NCBI GenBank assembly: GCA_902610975.1
Contig: CACLXL010000001.1
Span: 1 to 64,000 of the forward strand
Length of the DNA stretch: 64,000 nucleotides
Source: an uncultured Pelagibacteraceae bacterium
GTDB taxonomy: Bacteria > Pseudomonadota > Alphaproteobacteria > Pelagibacterales > Pelagibacteraceae
Direction: 5' to 3'
This document shows positions 34,891 through 43,215 of this stretch, one piece after another (the stretch's first letter is position 1; each line of letters opens with the position of its first letter). The notes beneath the pieces were generated by a model. It had not been told where the DNA came from. It ran no database searches and saw only the letters and a program-made list of their open reading frames with translations. Made by a program: the position numbers and the translations under genes.

Positions 34891-36155
34891 TTTTTATCTC
34901 CGTGCATTAAAATTGTTGGTTTTCTATTAGCTAAAATACCTTTAGGTTTAAAAACCATAATAAGAACCATAGCTCCTCCAAAAGCGATCATTCTGTATTG
35001 TTCTAAATCTCTAAATATTTCTGTTATTCCTATTAAAAAAATTGAAGCTAAGACTACTCCAGTCTGAGAACCCATGCCTCCAAGAACTACAATGGCTACT
35101 ATGATTGCTGACTCAATAAAAGTAAAACTTTCTGGACTTATAAAAGCTTGTCTTGTAGCAAAAAATGATCCTGCAAACCCTCCAAACATTGCTCCTATTG
35201 CAAATGCTGTTAACTTAGTATTTGTGGGATTAACACCTAAAGACTTGCAAGCAATTTCATCTTCTCTTAGAGCCTCCCATGCTCTACCAACTGGAAGTTT
35301 TCTTATCTTTAATGTGAAATAATTAGTGATTAAGGCTAAAACTAAAATTAGGTAATACAAGAAAATTATTCTATGCATAGTGGAATATTCTAATCCAAAA
35401 AAAGTATGAAAACTCATTTCACCTTCATCTGGCGATCTTTTAAAAGGTAAACCAAAGAATGATGGTCTAGGAATTCCTGTTATACCGTCTGGACCATTTG
35501 TAACTTCATACCAATTGATTAAAATAATTCTAATAATTTCTCCAAAACCTAATGTTACAATAGCTAGATAATCTCCTCTCAATCTTAAAACTGGAAAGCC
35601 TAGCAAAATTCCAAAGAACGCAGCGAAAAGCCCGGCTAATGGTAAACAAATCCAAAAAGACCAACCAAAAGTCGTTGCAATAAGTGCATATGAATATGCT
35701 CCAACAGCATAAAAGGCTACATAACCTAAATCAAGAAGACCGGCTAAACCAACCACAATGTTTAAGCCCCACCCTAACATGATATAAGTTAAAATCATTA
35801 TCGCTACATCCATAAAGTATCTGTCGGTAAATGGAAGAAACGGAAATACTACTGCAAACAAAATACCTGTAATTGCAAAATGTTTTGCTTTATCTTCGGT
35901 AATACTAGAAAACTTAGATGACAGTGTTGAAAAAATTTTAAATTCTGTTCTTCTTGCAGAATTAATATTAATTAAAAATCTTCCTAAAATACATAATCCA
36001 ACTAGTAAAAAAACTACTCCCCATTGCGGTGTTATGAATAACCCTTCACCTTTAGATGCAGTTCTAAGTCCAACAATAGGGCCAAATAATGCTAAAGCTA
36101 TCAAGCCAGTAAACAAACTATCTTTAAACGATTTAATTATATCCTGTTTTTGCAT
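34887..36155 (-). CDS. livM: Branched-chain amino acid ABC transporter permease LivM (system 1)
   Basis: 422 residues, longer than usual because of an extra N-terminal part with two or three additional spans before the LivM core. Core blocks: GWGLNIVVGLAGLLDLGYVAFYAVGAY, LRGDYLAIVTLGFGEIIRI and VGRAWEALREDEIACKSLG, with the EAA-type loop, then VLGGMGSQTG. Forms the channel with LivH. Overlaps livH by 1 nt. Confidence 0.94.
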   Translation of the reverse strand: MQKQDIIKSFKDSLFTGLIALALFGPIVGLRTASKGEGLFITPQWGVVFLLVGLCILGRFLININSARRTEFKIFSTLSSKFSSITEDKAKHFAITGILFAVVFPFLPFTDRYFMDVAIMILTYIMLGWGLNIVVGLAGLLDLGYVAFYAVGAYSYALIATTFGWSFWICLPLAGLFAAFFGILLGFPVLRLRGDYLAIVTLGFGEIIRIILINWYEVTNGPDGITGIPRPSFFGLPFKRSPDEGEMSFHTFFGLEYSTMHRIIFLYYLILVLALITNYFTLKIRKLPVGRAWEALREDEIACKSLGVNPTNTKLTAFAIGAMFGGFAGSFFATRQAFISPESFTFIESAIIVAIVVLGGMGSQTGVVLASIFLIGITEIFRDLEQYRMIAFGGAMVLIMVFKPKGILANRKPTILMHGDKK

Positions 36156-37066
36156 TAAACTTTTTCAATATCTGGTTTGCCAAGAAAACCTGTAGGGAAG
36201 AATATTAAAACAACAATTAAAACACTGAATGCTGCAACATCTTTATATTCAAGTGAAACATATCCAGCCCAGAAGGTTTCTATAAGTCCGATTAATAAGC
36301 CGCCTAACATTGCTCCAGGCAACGATCCTATTCCACCTAATACTGCTGCAGTAAAAGCTTTTATGCCAGCTAAAAATCCTATGTAAAAATCAATCACGCC
36401 GTAATAAAGTACAAACATCATTCCTGCTACTGATGCTAAAGAAGATCCGATTATAAATGTAATTGAAATTGTTCTATCGACATTAATTCCAAGTAAAGCG
36501 GTCATTGTTCTATCTTGTTCGCAGGCTCTTTGTGCTCTTCCTAAATCAGTTTTAGTGATTAAATATGTAAAAATTCCCATTAAAATAATTGTCAACACAA
36601 CTATAAAAATTTGGAGATAACTAACCGTAACAATAAATTCCGAATTCTTAAAAAACTCTAATCCTCCTGAAAATAACGGCTGCATTGGTTTTACTCTTGC
36701 ACCTTGAGAAACTTGGACATAATTTTGTAATACAATCGACATACCTAAAGCAGATATAAGCGGAGCTAATCTAAAAGATCCTCTTAAGGGCTTGTAGGCT
36801 AATTTTTCAACTGTCCATCCATAGCAAGCTGTAAAAAGCATAGCTATTAGTAAAACTAAAAGTAAAATAATTGGTAATGCCACCCCGGTTAAACCGAAGA
36901 TAATAAATGATATCAAAGCAACAAAAGCTCCGATCATAAAAATATCTCCATGAGCAAAGTTAATCATTCCAATAATTCCATAGACCATGGTGTAACCAAT
37001 TGCGATAAGTCCGTAAATTGAGCCTAAAGTAATCCCGTTAACCAATTGTTGTATAAAATATTCCAT
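36155..37066 (-). CDS. livH: Branched-chain amino acid ABC transporter permease LivH (system 1)
   Basis: 303 residues. Starts FIQQLVNGITLGSIYGLIAIGYTMVYGIIG and NFAHGDIFMIGAF, the LivH hallmarks, then LGRAQRACEQDRTMTALLGINVDRTI and VLGGIGSLPGAMLGGLLIGL. About eight spans. It lies 3 nt after the P5CR-like gene, so that gene may lead the operon. Confidence 0.95.
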   Translation of the reverse strand: MEYFIQQLVNGITLGSIYGLIAIGYTMVYGIIGMINFAHGDIFMIGAFVALISFIIFGLTGVALPIILLLVLLIAMLFTACYGWTVEKLAYKPLRGSFRLAPLISALGMSIVLQNYVQVSQGARVKPMQPLFSGGLEFFKNSEFIVTVSYLQIFIVVLTIILMGIFTYLITKTDLGRAQRACEQDRTMTALLGINVDRTISITFIIGSSLASVAGMMFVLYYGVIDFYIGFLAGIKAFTAAVLGGIGSLPGAMLGGLLIGLIETFWAGYVSLEYKDVAAFSVLIVVLIFFPTGFLGKPDIEKV

Positions 37067-37069
37067 GAT

Positions 37070-37834
37070 TTACTTGCTTACTCTTTTATTCACATTATCG
37101 AGGGCTTTGCTGAACTTAGTAAAGAATTTTCCTTTTTTCAATTCATTAAGAACCTGCATATTTAGGCCTTTTGGGGTCTGTGAGTCCGCTACGAGTTTTT
37201 TAAATCCTTGAGATGATTTATTTAAAGCGTCCTGACTTAACGCCAGAAATAATTCAGCTACATACTTATCAGCCAGCTTTTTGTTAATACCTTTTTTTGT
37301 TAACCATTTAGAACTCGTGTTTAATATCTCATAGTATGCTGCCATTAAAGAAGCTGTCGACCAAAACTTATAGCTTAGTTTTTCATTTCTCACTTCTAGT
37401 ACTTGACCTAAATGTTTAAAAATATTCTTAGCAAATTTACTTGGCGGACATACAATAACTGGTCCTTTTTTAATTTCAATTGGAGGTAAAGGTATAACTC
37501 TTGTAATATTTTTATTTTTTGTAATTTTTTTAAGTTTATCTAAATTTATTGTCGAAATAAGACTTATAATTTTTTTATTTATTGAAAATTTTAATTTAGG
37601 TAAAATTTTATTGCCAACATTAGGTGTTACACCTAAGAATACTACTGAAGATTTATCTATTATTTCTTGATTATTGTTTAATATTTTTATTTTACCATAA
37701 CTTTTAGAGAGTTTTTTAGCTATGTTTCTATTTCTCGAAGATATATAAATTCTCTTAATTTTTAGCTTTGATTTAAAAATACCAAAAATAATTGACGATG
37801 AAATTTTACCAGTTCCTATAAATCCTAAAATCAT
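37070..37834 (-). CDS. proC: Pyrroline-5-carboxylate reductase-like protein
   Basis: 254 residues. Rossmann start ILGFIGTGKISSSIIFGIF, then VFLGVTPNVGNKILPKL and a C-terminal dimer domain with LMAAYYEIL and LVADSQTPKGLNMQVLNEL, which matches the ProC signature in degraded form (TPKGLN in place of SPGGTT). It may make proline or may have another imine or ketone substrate. It heads the livHMGFK run with a 3-nt gap. Its ATG is 2 nt from the divergent AbrB-family ATG. Confidence 0.7.
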   Translation of the reverse strand: MILGFIGTGKISSSIIFGIFKSKLKIKRIYISSRNRNIAKKLSKSYGKIKILNNNQEIIDKSSVVFLGVTPNVGNKILPKLKFSINKKIISLISTINLDKLKKITKNKNITRVIPLPPIEIKKGPVIVCPPSKFAKNIFKHLGQVLEVRNEKLSYKFWSTASLMAAYYEILNTSSKWLTKKGINKKLADKYVAELFLALSQDALNKSSQGFKKLVADSQTPKGLNMQVLNELKKGKFFTKFSKALDNVNKRVSK

Positions 37835-37836
37835 GA

Positions 37837-38919
37837 ATGATGCAGAATAACCAAGCTCTTCCTTTTAATAAAGAAAATTTTAAACAGATATTTTCAATAC
37901 CGTTTATATCTGTCATCATAATATCAATACCTAGTGCTTTAATAGCTGAATATTTTAATATACCTTTAGCCTGGTTTTTGGGGCCAATGCTTATAACTTC
38001 CTTAGCTTCATTAATGGGTCTTAAAACTAAAATGCCAAGGTTGGTGTTATCTTCGATATTAATAATTCTTGGTCTTTATATCGGTAACTACATAGACAAA
38101 AATCTATTCAATCAAATGCAAGATTGGATCTGGACCTCTTTTATAATGTTAATTTATATAATTTTAAGTGTTCTAATCGTTTCAAAATATTTAGTAAGAT
38201 TTTCAAAATATGAGAAAAAAACTTCTATTTTTTCAGCCGCACCAGGTGCATTAGGCCCACTGATGATATTGGCTGAAGATGCAAAAACTGATCTAAGCCA
38301 GGTAGCTACGTCTCATCTAATAAGATTAATTATTATAATTACAGTTTTTCCATTTATTGTGAATAGTTTTTACGATGTAGATAACGTAAATATTTCTGAA
38401 AAAGTAATTGTAAATCAAAATTTATCTCACTTGATAATTTTAATTGTATCGTCAGTAATTTTAATTTTATTTTTTGAAAAGATGAAAGTTCCAGCAGCTT
38501 TATTGACAGGAACTTTAGTAGCAAGTGGTTTTTTGCAAATCACAGAAGTTGCAAGTTATCAAATATCTCCTGACATTATTGATTACTGTCTATTAATTTT
38601 AGGTTCTTCGGTGGGATGTAGATTTGCTGACAAAACATTCATTGAAATAGGAAAAAATGCTTTACATAGTTTTGTAGCGACTTTTTTATTAGTAGTGCTA
38701 GGTATCGCAGCAGCAGTTGTTGCAGGACTAGTAATTGATAAAAACTTCTTTACTTTATTGTTATCATATTGTCCTGGAGGAATTTATGAAGTTGCAGTGA
38801 TAGCAATTTTCTTTGATCTAGATCCTGAGTTTGTCTCTTTTCATCATATCATTCGATTATTAATGATATTATTTATAGTGCCTATAATATTAAGGTTTTT
38901 AAAAAAAAACCTGATTTAA
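37837..38919 (+). CDS. AbrB family (PF05145) membrane transporter-like protein
   Basis: 360 residues, about ten spans in two repeats: FNIPLAWFLGPMLITSLASLMG in the first half and MKVPAALLTGTLVASGFLQ in the second, and the hallmark LLSYCPGGIYEVAVIAIFFDLDPEFVSFHHIIRL near the C-terminus. The family has no fixed function (annotated as AbrB or ammonia monooxygenase). Tandem ATGs lie at its start. It is head-to-head with the ProC-like gene. Confidence 0.85.
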   Translation: MMQNNQALPFNKENFKQIFSIPFISVIIISIPSALIAEYFNIPLAWFLGPMLITSLASLMGLKTKMPRLVLSSILIILGLYIGNYIDKNLFNQMQDWIWTSFIMLIYIILSVLIVSKYLVRFSKYEKKTSIFSAAPGALGPLMILAEDAKTDLSQVATSHLIRLIIIITVFPFIVNSFYDVDNVNISEKVIVNQNLSHLIILIVSSVILILFFEKMKVPAALLTGTLVASGFLQITEVASYQISPDIIDYCLLILGSSVGCRFADKTFIEIGKNALHSFVATFLLVVLGIAAAVVAGLVIDKNFFTLLLSYCPGGIYEVAVIAIFFDLDPEFVSFHHIIRLLMILFIVPIILRFLKKNLI

Positions 38920-38966
38920 ACTATCTTTTTTTTGACTTTAATCCTTAATCAATCTAATTTTTTGAT

Positions 38967-39353
38967 ATGGCAAATGTTTTTGACTTAATTGGAAGAATTC
39001 TTATTTCGACTTTGTTTTTGATTTCAGCTTACAATAAAATTTTTAATTTGGATGGATCCATGAGTTGGATGGAGAGTTTTGGGGTGCCTGGTTTTTTTAT
39101 ATTTCCTGCAATAGTTATTGAAACAATTTTACCCGTTTTTATTATTGTGGGATATCAAGCAAGAATTGCTGCAGGTATTCTTGCAATATTTTGTTTAACG
39201 ACTGCTTTTCTTTTTCACTTTGATTTTTCAAATCAATCACAATTAATTTCATTTCTTAAAAATATCGGCTTAGCAGGTGGATTTATGTTTATTGTTACAA
39301 ATGGAACAAAAGATTGGGCTGTAGATAGAGAAAAAAAATACGTGAGGTTATAA
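38967..39353 (+). CDS. DoxX family membrane protein
   Basis: 128 residues with four spans: GRILISTLFLISAYNKIFN, then IFPAIVIETILPVFIIVGYQARIAA and SFLKNIGLAGGFMFI are the DoxX pattern. DoxX/DoxD-like proteins are often linked to thiol or quinone redox at the membrane; the role here is unknown. It is followed at once by a symmetric terminator shared with the convergent outer-membrane protein gene. Confidence 0.88.
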   Translation: MANVFDLIGRILISTLFLISAYNKIFNLDGSMSWMESFGVPGFFIFPAIVIETILPVFIIVGYQARIAAGILAIFCLTTAFLFHFDFSNQSQLISFLKNIGLAGGFMFIVTNGTKDWAVDREKKYVRL

Positions 39354-39382
39354 AAAACCCACAAATTTTATGTGGGTTTTTT
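39352..39382. terminator. Bidirectional intrinsic terminator
   Basis: AAAAAACCCACA and TGTGGGTTTTTT form a 12-bp stem with a 7-nt loop. U-runs exist on both strands, so it can end both the DoxX transcript (plus) and the beta-barrel gene transcript (minus). Confidence 0.92.
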
Positions 39383-39397
39383 ATCAATAATATTTAT

Positions 39398-40027
39398 TTA
39401 AAAACCGTAAGATACTTTAAATGTAAGTGCATCTGCATCAGCTTCAACTTTCGAAGAGCCAGAAGATGAATTTAATGAGATATCTTCAAAGTCTGAATAG
39501 CTAAATTCATATTTTAATTTATCTCTTTTAATTCCAAAACCGATTTGAGCACCATAAACATCTTCATTACCGTAAGTACCATTTGGTAAGCTCTCTGATG
39601 TTGTAATCTCCGCCATATGTATACCGAATAACCCATAAGCTCCATTATCTCCTACTGGTATATTCGTATATAAAGTGATTAAGTCTTCAACGTCTGCTGA
39701 CGCGCTATATGTACCGCTATCATCAGTGTCTTCATTACTGTCAGATGTTGTATCTGTTCTTTTTCCACTTCCTAACTCAAGTGATAAAGGAACATAATCA
39801 ATACCGAAAACAATTCCATTAGCGCTCTCTGTTTCAAAATATACAGAGGCTCCATAGAATATTTCGCTTATGTCATGATGGTTGCTCTCAGGACCTTTTT
39901 CTCCTGATTTTTCTTTCTCAGTACCGGAAGTACTTAATTGACCTCCCATTACTGATATTCCCATACCTGCTTGGGCTACACCATTTAAAAATAATACGCT
40001 AAATAAAATAGCAATTACTTTTTTCAT
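39398..40027 (-). CDS. Outer-membrane beta-barrel-like protein
   Basis: 209 residues with a signal peptide (KKVIAILFSVLFLNGVAQAG). The mature chain alternates polar and hydrophobic residues and ends in KVSYGF, with a terminal Phe typical of barrel-assembly signals. Two acidic Ser/Thr/Asp-rich stretches (around TSDSNEDTDDSG) are probably surface loops. I start at MKKVIAIL because it has a signal peptide and an upstream AAGGATA; an upstream start would add 21 unlikely residues. Family unknown. Confidence 0.8.
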   Translation of the reverse strand: MKKVIAILFSVLFLNGVAQAGMGISVMGGQLSTSGTEKEKSGEKGPESNHHDISEIFYGASVYFETESANGIVFGIDYVPLSLELGSGKRTDTTSDSNEDTDDSGTYSASADVEDLITLYTNIPVGDNGAYGLFGIHMAEITTSESLPNGTYGNEDVYGAQIGFGIKRDKLKYEFSYSDFEDISLNSSSGSSKVEADADALTFKVSYGF

Positions 40028-40061
40028 ACTTATCCTTAATTTATAAATTAACGTTAGAAGA

Positions 40062-40090
40062 TAAATACACATTACGCATTGAGTGGTCAA
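40062..40090 (-). promoter_or_regulatory. Predicted sigma70-type promoter of the beta-barrel gene
   Basis: On the minus strand TTGACC, a 17-nt spacer and TATTTA precede the ATG at 40027. The -35 matches five of six consensus bases, the -10 only about half. The rest of this 145-nt gap holds a small GTGTTG/CAACAC hairpin at about 40142-40161 without a U-run on the minus strand. Confidence 0.4.
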
Positions 40091-40172
40091 TTGATAAAAT
40101 GTAAGAGAATCCGTTAAACCGTTGATTTTTATGGATTTTTGTGTTGCAAATATTCAACACCTCTAAATTTAA

Positions 40173-41672
40173 TCACTTATTTTTAAAGAAACTTCCGTAA
40201 ATTTGCCATCCAATAATAGTCAGTATTGTTAACATAATTATTAGTGTTAAAGGCCTGTCCCAAAGAAATGTCCACGACCCATCGCTTATAAGTAAAGATC
40301 TTCTCAAATTTTCCTCCATTAAGCCACCTAACACAAACGCAAGTATTAATGGTGGCATAGGAAAATCATATAATCTTAGAATAGTCGCAACAACTGCGAT
40401 CCCGATCATCATATAAATGTCAAAATTATTAAACGACATTAAATAAATTCCTGTGACTGAAAAAAATAAGATCAATGGAATTAAAAAAGTTCTCGGTGTA
40501 GCTAAAACTCTGGCAATGTAAGGAATTAATGGAAGATTTAATATTAATAAAATTACCATACCAATGTACATTGACATTATTACAGACCAAAAAATTTCAG
40601 GATTCGTTTGGTATAATCTAGGGCCTGGTTGTATTCCAAATCCTAATAAAGCTCCAAGCATCACCGCAGTAGTTCCACTACCTGGTATGCCAAGCGTGAG
40701 TAAAGGTACAAATGAACCTGAGCAAGCAGCATTATTTGCGGTTTCAGGTGCTGATAAACCGTTAACACTGCCTTTACCAAATTTTTGTTTTTCTTCATCG
40801 TTAACAAAATTTCTTTCCATTCCATAGGCTAAAAAGGAAGCAATAGTAGATCCAGCACCCGGCAGAACTCCAATAACAAATCCTAAAACCGAAGAGCGTG
40901 GAATAGTAGTTACCATTTTTTTTGTTTCAGTTTTGTCTAATTTGATTGAACCTAATTGAGATAATGAAATTTGTTTAGCAACTCTCGTTGGATCATTAGC
41001 CTTAAAAATTATTGTTAAAGCCTCACTCATTGCAAAAGTAGCCATAACTACTAAAACAAAACTTATACCATCTGATAAATTCATATTTTGAAATGTAAAT
41101 CTTGGTATATCTGAAAGAGTGTCTTGACCTACACTTGCTAACATAAGACCTAAAACTACCATCATCATAGCTTTTAAAAAATGTCCTTTTGCAGAAAATG
41201 CTGAAACTGCAGTCAAACCTAAAATCATTAAACCAAAATAATCTGGAGATCTAAAAGCCAAACTTACTTTAGATAGACTTGGTGCAGCAATTAAAAGAAA
41301 TATTGCTGCAATAGTTCCTCCTGCAAAAGAACTATAGGCTGCGATTGCTAATGCTTTGCCAGCTTTTCCTTGTTGTGCCATTGGATAGCCATCGAATGAA
41401 GTTGCTACAGTTCCGGGTATGCCTGGAGCATTTATTAGTATTGAAGAGGTCGATCCTCCGAAAACAGCTCCATAGTAAACACCAGCCATTAGAATTAAAC
41501 CAGTAGATGGTTCGAAACCATAAGTTATTGGGATCATTAATGCTATTGCAGTCATTGGTCCCAAACCAGGAAGCATACCAATTATGGTTCCTGCGAAACA
41601 TCCAATCATTACCATCATTAAATTTTTTAACGAAAAAGCAGTTTCTAATCCTATTAGAATACCTTCGATCAT
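40173..41672 (-). CDS. tctA: Tripartite tricarboxylate transporter, large permease TctA
   Basis: 499 residues, about eleven or twelve spans. Diagnostic blocks GTIIGMLPGLGPMTAIALMIP, YYGAVFGGSTSSILINAPGIPG, FVIGVLPGAGSTIASFLAYGMER and NNAACSGSFVPLLTLGIPGSGTTAVMLGAL are all TctA hallmarks. It forms the transport channel energised by ion gradient. Overlaps tctB by 4 nt. Substrate class is carboxylates; see the glaH neighbour. Confidence 0.97.
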   Translation of the reverse strand: MIEGILIGLETAFSLKNLMMVMIGCFAGTIIGMLPGLGPMTAIALMIPITYGFEPSTGLILMAGVYYGAVFGGSTSSILINAPGIPGTVATSFDGYPMAQQGKAGKALAIAAYSSFAGGTIAAIFLLIAAPSLSKVSLAFRSPDYFGLMILGLTAVSAFSAKGHFLKAMMMVVLGLMLASVGQDTLSDIPRFTFQNMNLSDGISFVLVVMATFAMSEALTIIFKANDPTRVAKQISLSQLGSIKLDKTETKKMVTTIPRSSVLGFVIGVLPGAGSTIASFLAYGMERNFVNDEEKQKFGKGSVNGLSAPETANNAACSGSFVPLLTLGIPGSGTTAVMLGALLGFGIQPGPRLYQTNPEIFWSVIMSMYIGMVILLILNLPLIPYIARVLATPRTFLIPLILFFSVTGIYLMSFNNFDIYMMIGIAVVATILRLYDFPMPPLILAFVLGGLMEENLRRSLLISDGSWTFLWDRPLTLIIMLTILTIIGWQIYGSFFKNK

Positions 41673-42139
41673 CCCATTATTCCTATAAATTGTAAAAATG
41701 GATCACGAAGGTAAATATTTAATAATCCGTGCAGAAGATACATAAAAATTGCAACAAATGGGAAAGATAAAATGAAAATCCATATCCATTTTCTCTCTCC
41801 TAAAACGATATAAGATAGAACTAAAAATATCGAGGTTGATAGAAAATATCCTACTCTTAATATTGTTAGCCCATACAAAATCATTAAAATGACTAGAGTG
41901 ATTGTCTTTTTATAATCTAAAACTTTTAAGTCGACATTTGAAGGTTTTGTTTCTGGTAAGATAATGTATAAAGCTGAAAAAACTAATCCAGCGTATCCCA
42001 AATAAATTGGAAATGTTTTTGCATTAAAAGCAGCATTTTCATCAAAAGTAAAAACTTGAATTTGATGGGCAGTGTAAAGGTAAAATCCTGAAAAAATAAA
42101 AAAGAGCAGTGAAATAATCTTTGAAGGACTTATTTTCAC
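41669..42139 (-). CDS. tctB: Tripartite tricarboxylate transporter, small membrane subunit TctB
   Basis: 156 residues with four spans, size and layout of TctB; sequence is poorly conserved, as usual for this subunit, so the call rests on its place between tctC and tctA. The start codon is GTG and lies inside the 5' strand of a long terminator-type hairpin. It starts 18 nt after the tctC stop and overlaps tctA by 4 nt. Confidence 0.88.
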   Translation of the reverse strand: MKISPSKIISLLFFIFSGFYLYTAHQIQVFTFDENAAFNAKTFPIYLGYAGLVFSALYIILPETKPSNVDLKVLDYKKTITLVILMILYGLTILRVGYFLSTSIFLVLSYIVLGERKWIWIFILSFPFVAIFMYLLHGLLNIYLRDPFLQFIGIMG

Positions 42140-42147
42140 TGCTCTTT
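42101..42147 (-). terminator. Intrinsic terminator/attenuator spanning the tctB start codon
   Basis: On the minus strand, 10 nt after the tctC stop, AAAGAGCAGTGAAAATAA pairs with TTATTTCACTGCTCTTT (17 bp, one bulge, 12-nt loop) and is followed by a U-rich tract (TTTATTTTTT). The GTG start of tctB and its upstream AAGGAAAG lie inside the first arm. It should end most transcripts after tctC and also hide the tctB start, giving more binding protein than permease. Formation in vivo is inference. Confidence 0.75.
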
Positions 42148-42157
42148 CCTTAACTAT

Positions 42158-43150
42158 TTATTTAATTACGCCTAAATTTTTTAACAACCCAGTCATCTCA
42201 ACTGTTTGTTTCTCTAAAAATTTAACGAATTTTTTATCTGGGTTGTAAATATTTACCCAAGCATTTCTTTTTCTGACTGCTTCCCATTCAGATGTTTTTT
42301 GAACATCACCTAACATTTTAGCAATCTTCTTTCTCTCACCATCACTCATACCTGGAGGGCCAAAGAAACCTCTCCAATTTACGAAGATAGCGTTTGTTCC
42401 TTGCTCTTTTAAGGTTGGAACATCTGGAGCATCAGAAACTCTTTTAGGAGCTGTAATACCAAGAATTTTTACTTGATCTCTAGCACCCATTACTTCTCCC
42501 AAACCAGTTGAAAGAATTTGAGTTTCTCCTGACAATAGTCCTGCTAATGCTTTACCACCTGCATCGTAAGGAATGTAAACAACATCATTTGGATTAGCAC
42601 CAGCTTCTTTAAATGCTAATGCGCCAATCAAATGGTCCATACTTCCTCTAACAGATCCACCAGCCATTTTTACTGACTTTGGATTTGCTTTGTAAGCAGC
42701 TACTACATCTTTCCAAGAATTGTATGGTGAATTTTTTGCAGCAACAATTGCGCCGTAGTCACCTATTACACCAGCTATTGGCACTACATCTTTATAAGAT
42801 GTAACCTTTGCTGCATTCTTTTTATCTACATAACCAGAGTGTCTAGTTATTGATCTAAGAACTAATGGAGTAGATTGAACTAAAATCGTATCTGATGGTT
42901 TAGTATTTATCATGTATGATAAAGCTTTTCCTCCACCACCACCTGACATATTTTCAAATGATGCACTTTTTAAAAAACCAGCTTTAGTTAAAGCTTCACC
43001 AGTTCCTCTAGCAGTTCCATCCCAGCCACCACCAGCGCCACCACCAATTACAAAGTGTAATTTGTCAGTAGCGAAAGATGTGTTTGAAATTGAAGTTAAA
43101 AGAACAGTTGCGAAAACTAGGCTGATAAGTTTTTTGAACTTATTGAACAT
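42158..43150 (-). CDS. tctC: Tripartite tricarboxylate transporter, periplasmic binding protein TctC (Bug family)
   Basis: 330 residues with a signal peptide (VFATVLLTSISNTSFA). The mature part starts KLHFVIGGGAGGGWDGTARG, the Bug/TctC ligand loop, followed by FENMSGGGGGKALSYM, and later VVYIPYDAGGKALAGLLSGE. Binds a carboxylate in the periplasm. It has a good promoter, a strong SD (AGGGGGAAATA) and a terminator directly after, all consistent with abundant expression. Confidence 0.96.
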   Translation of the reverse strand: MFNKFKKLISLVFATVLLTSISNTSFATDKLHFVIGGGAGGGWDGTARGTGEALTKAGFLKSASFENMSGGGGGKALSYMINTKPSDTILVQSTPLVLRSITRHSGYVDKKNAAKVTSYKDVVPIAGVIGDYGAIVAAKNSPYNSWKDVVAAYKANPKSVKMAGGSVRGSMDHLIGALAFKEAGANPNDVVYIPYDAGGKALAGLLSGETQILSTGLGEVMGARDQVKILGITAPKRVSDAPDVPTLKEQGTNAIFVNWRGFFGPPGMSDGERKKIAKMLGDVQKTSEWEAVRKRNAWVNIYNPDKKFVKFLEKQTVEMTGLLKNLGVIK

Positions 43151-43179
43151 TATTTCCCCCTGTGTTTATTGTTTAATGT

Positions 43180-43208
43180 ATTAAAATAAATATCTATTCT
43201 AGAGTCAA
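43180..43208 (-). promoter_or_regulatory. Predicted sigma70-type promoter of tctCBA
   Basis: On the minus strand TTGACT, exactly 17 nt, then TTTAAT; both boxes match five of six consensus bases. The predicted start of transcription is about 20-25 nt before the tctC ATG. It begins only 8 nt beyond the glaH stop, so tctCBA can be expressed separately from glaH. Confidence 0.55.
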
Positions 43209-43215
43209 CTATGTA

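Noticed and set aside
40142-40161. GTGTTG/CAACAC hairpin as terminator of tctA
   Set aside because: On the minus strand it is followed by A, not U; only 6 bp.
42912-43184. Pro-rich plus-strand frame opposite tctC
   Set aside because: Complement of the Gly-rich start of TctC; composition follows from the sense gene.
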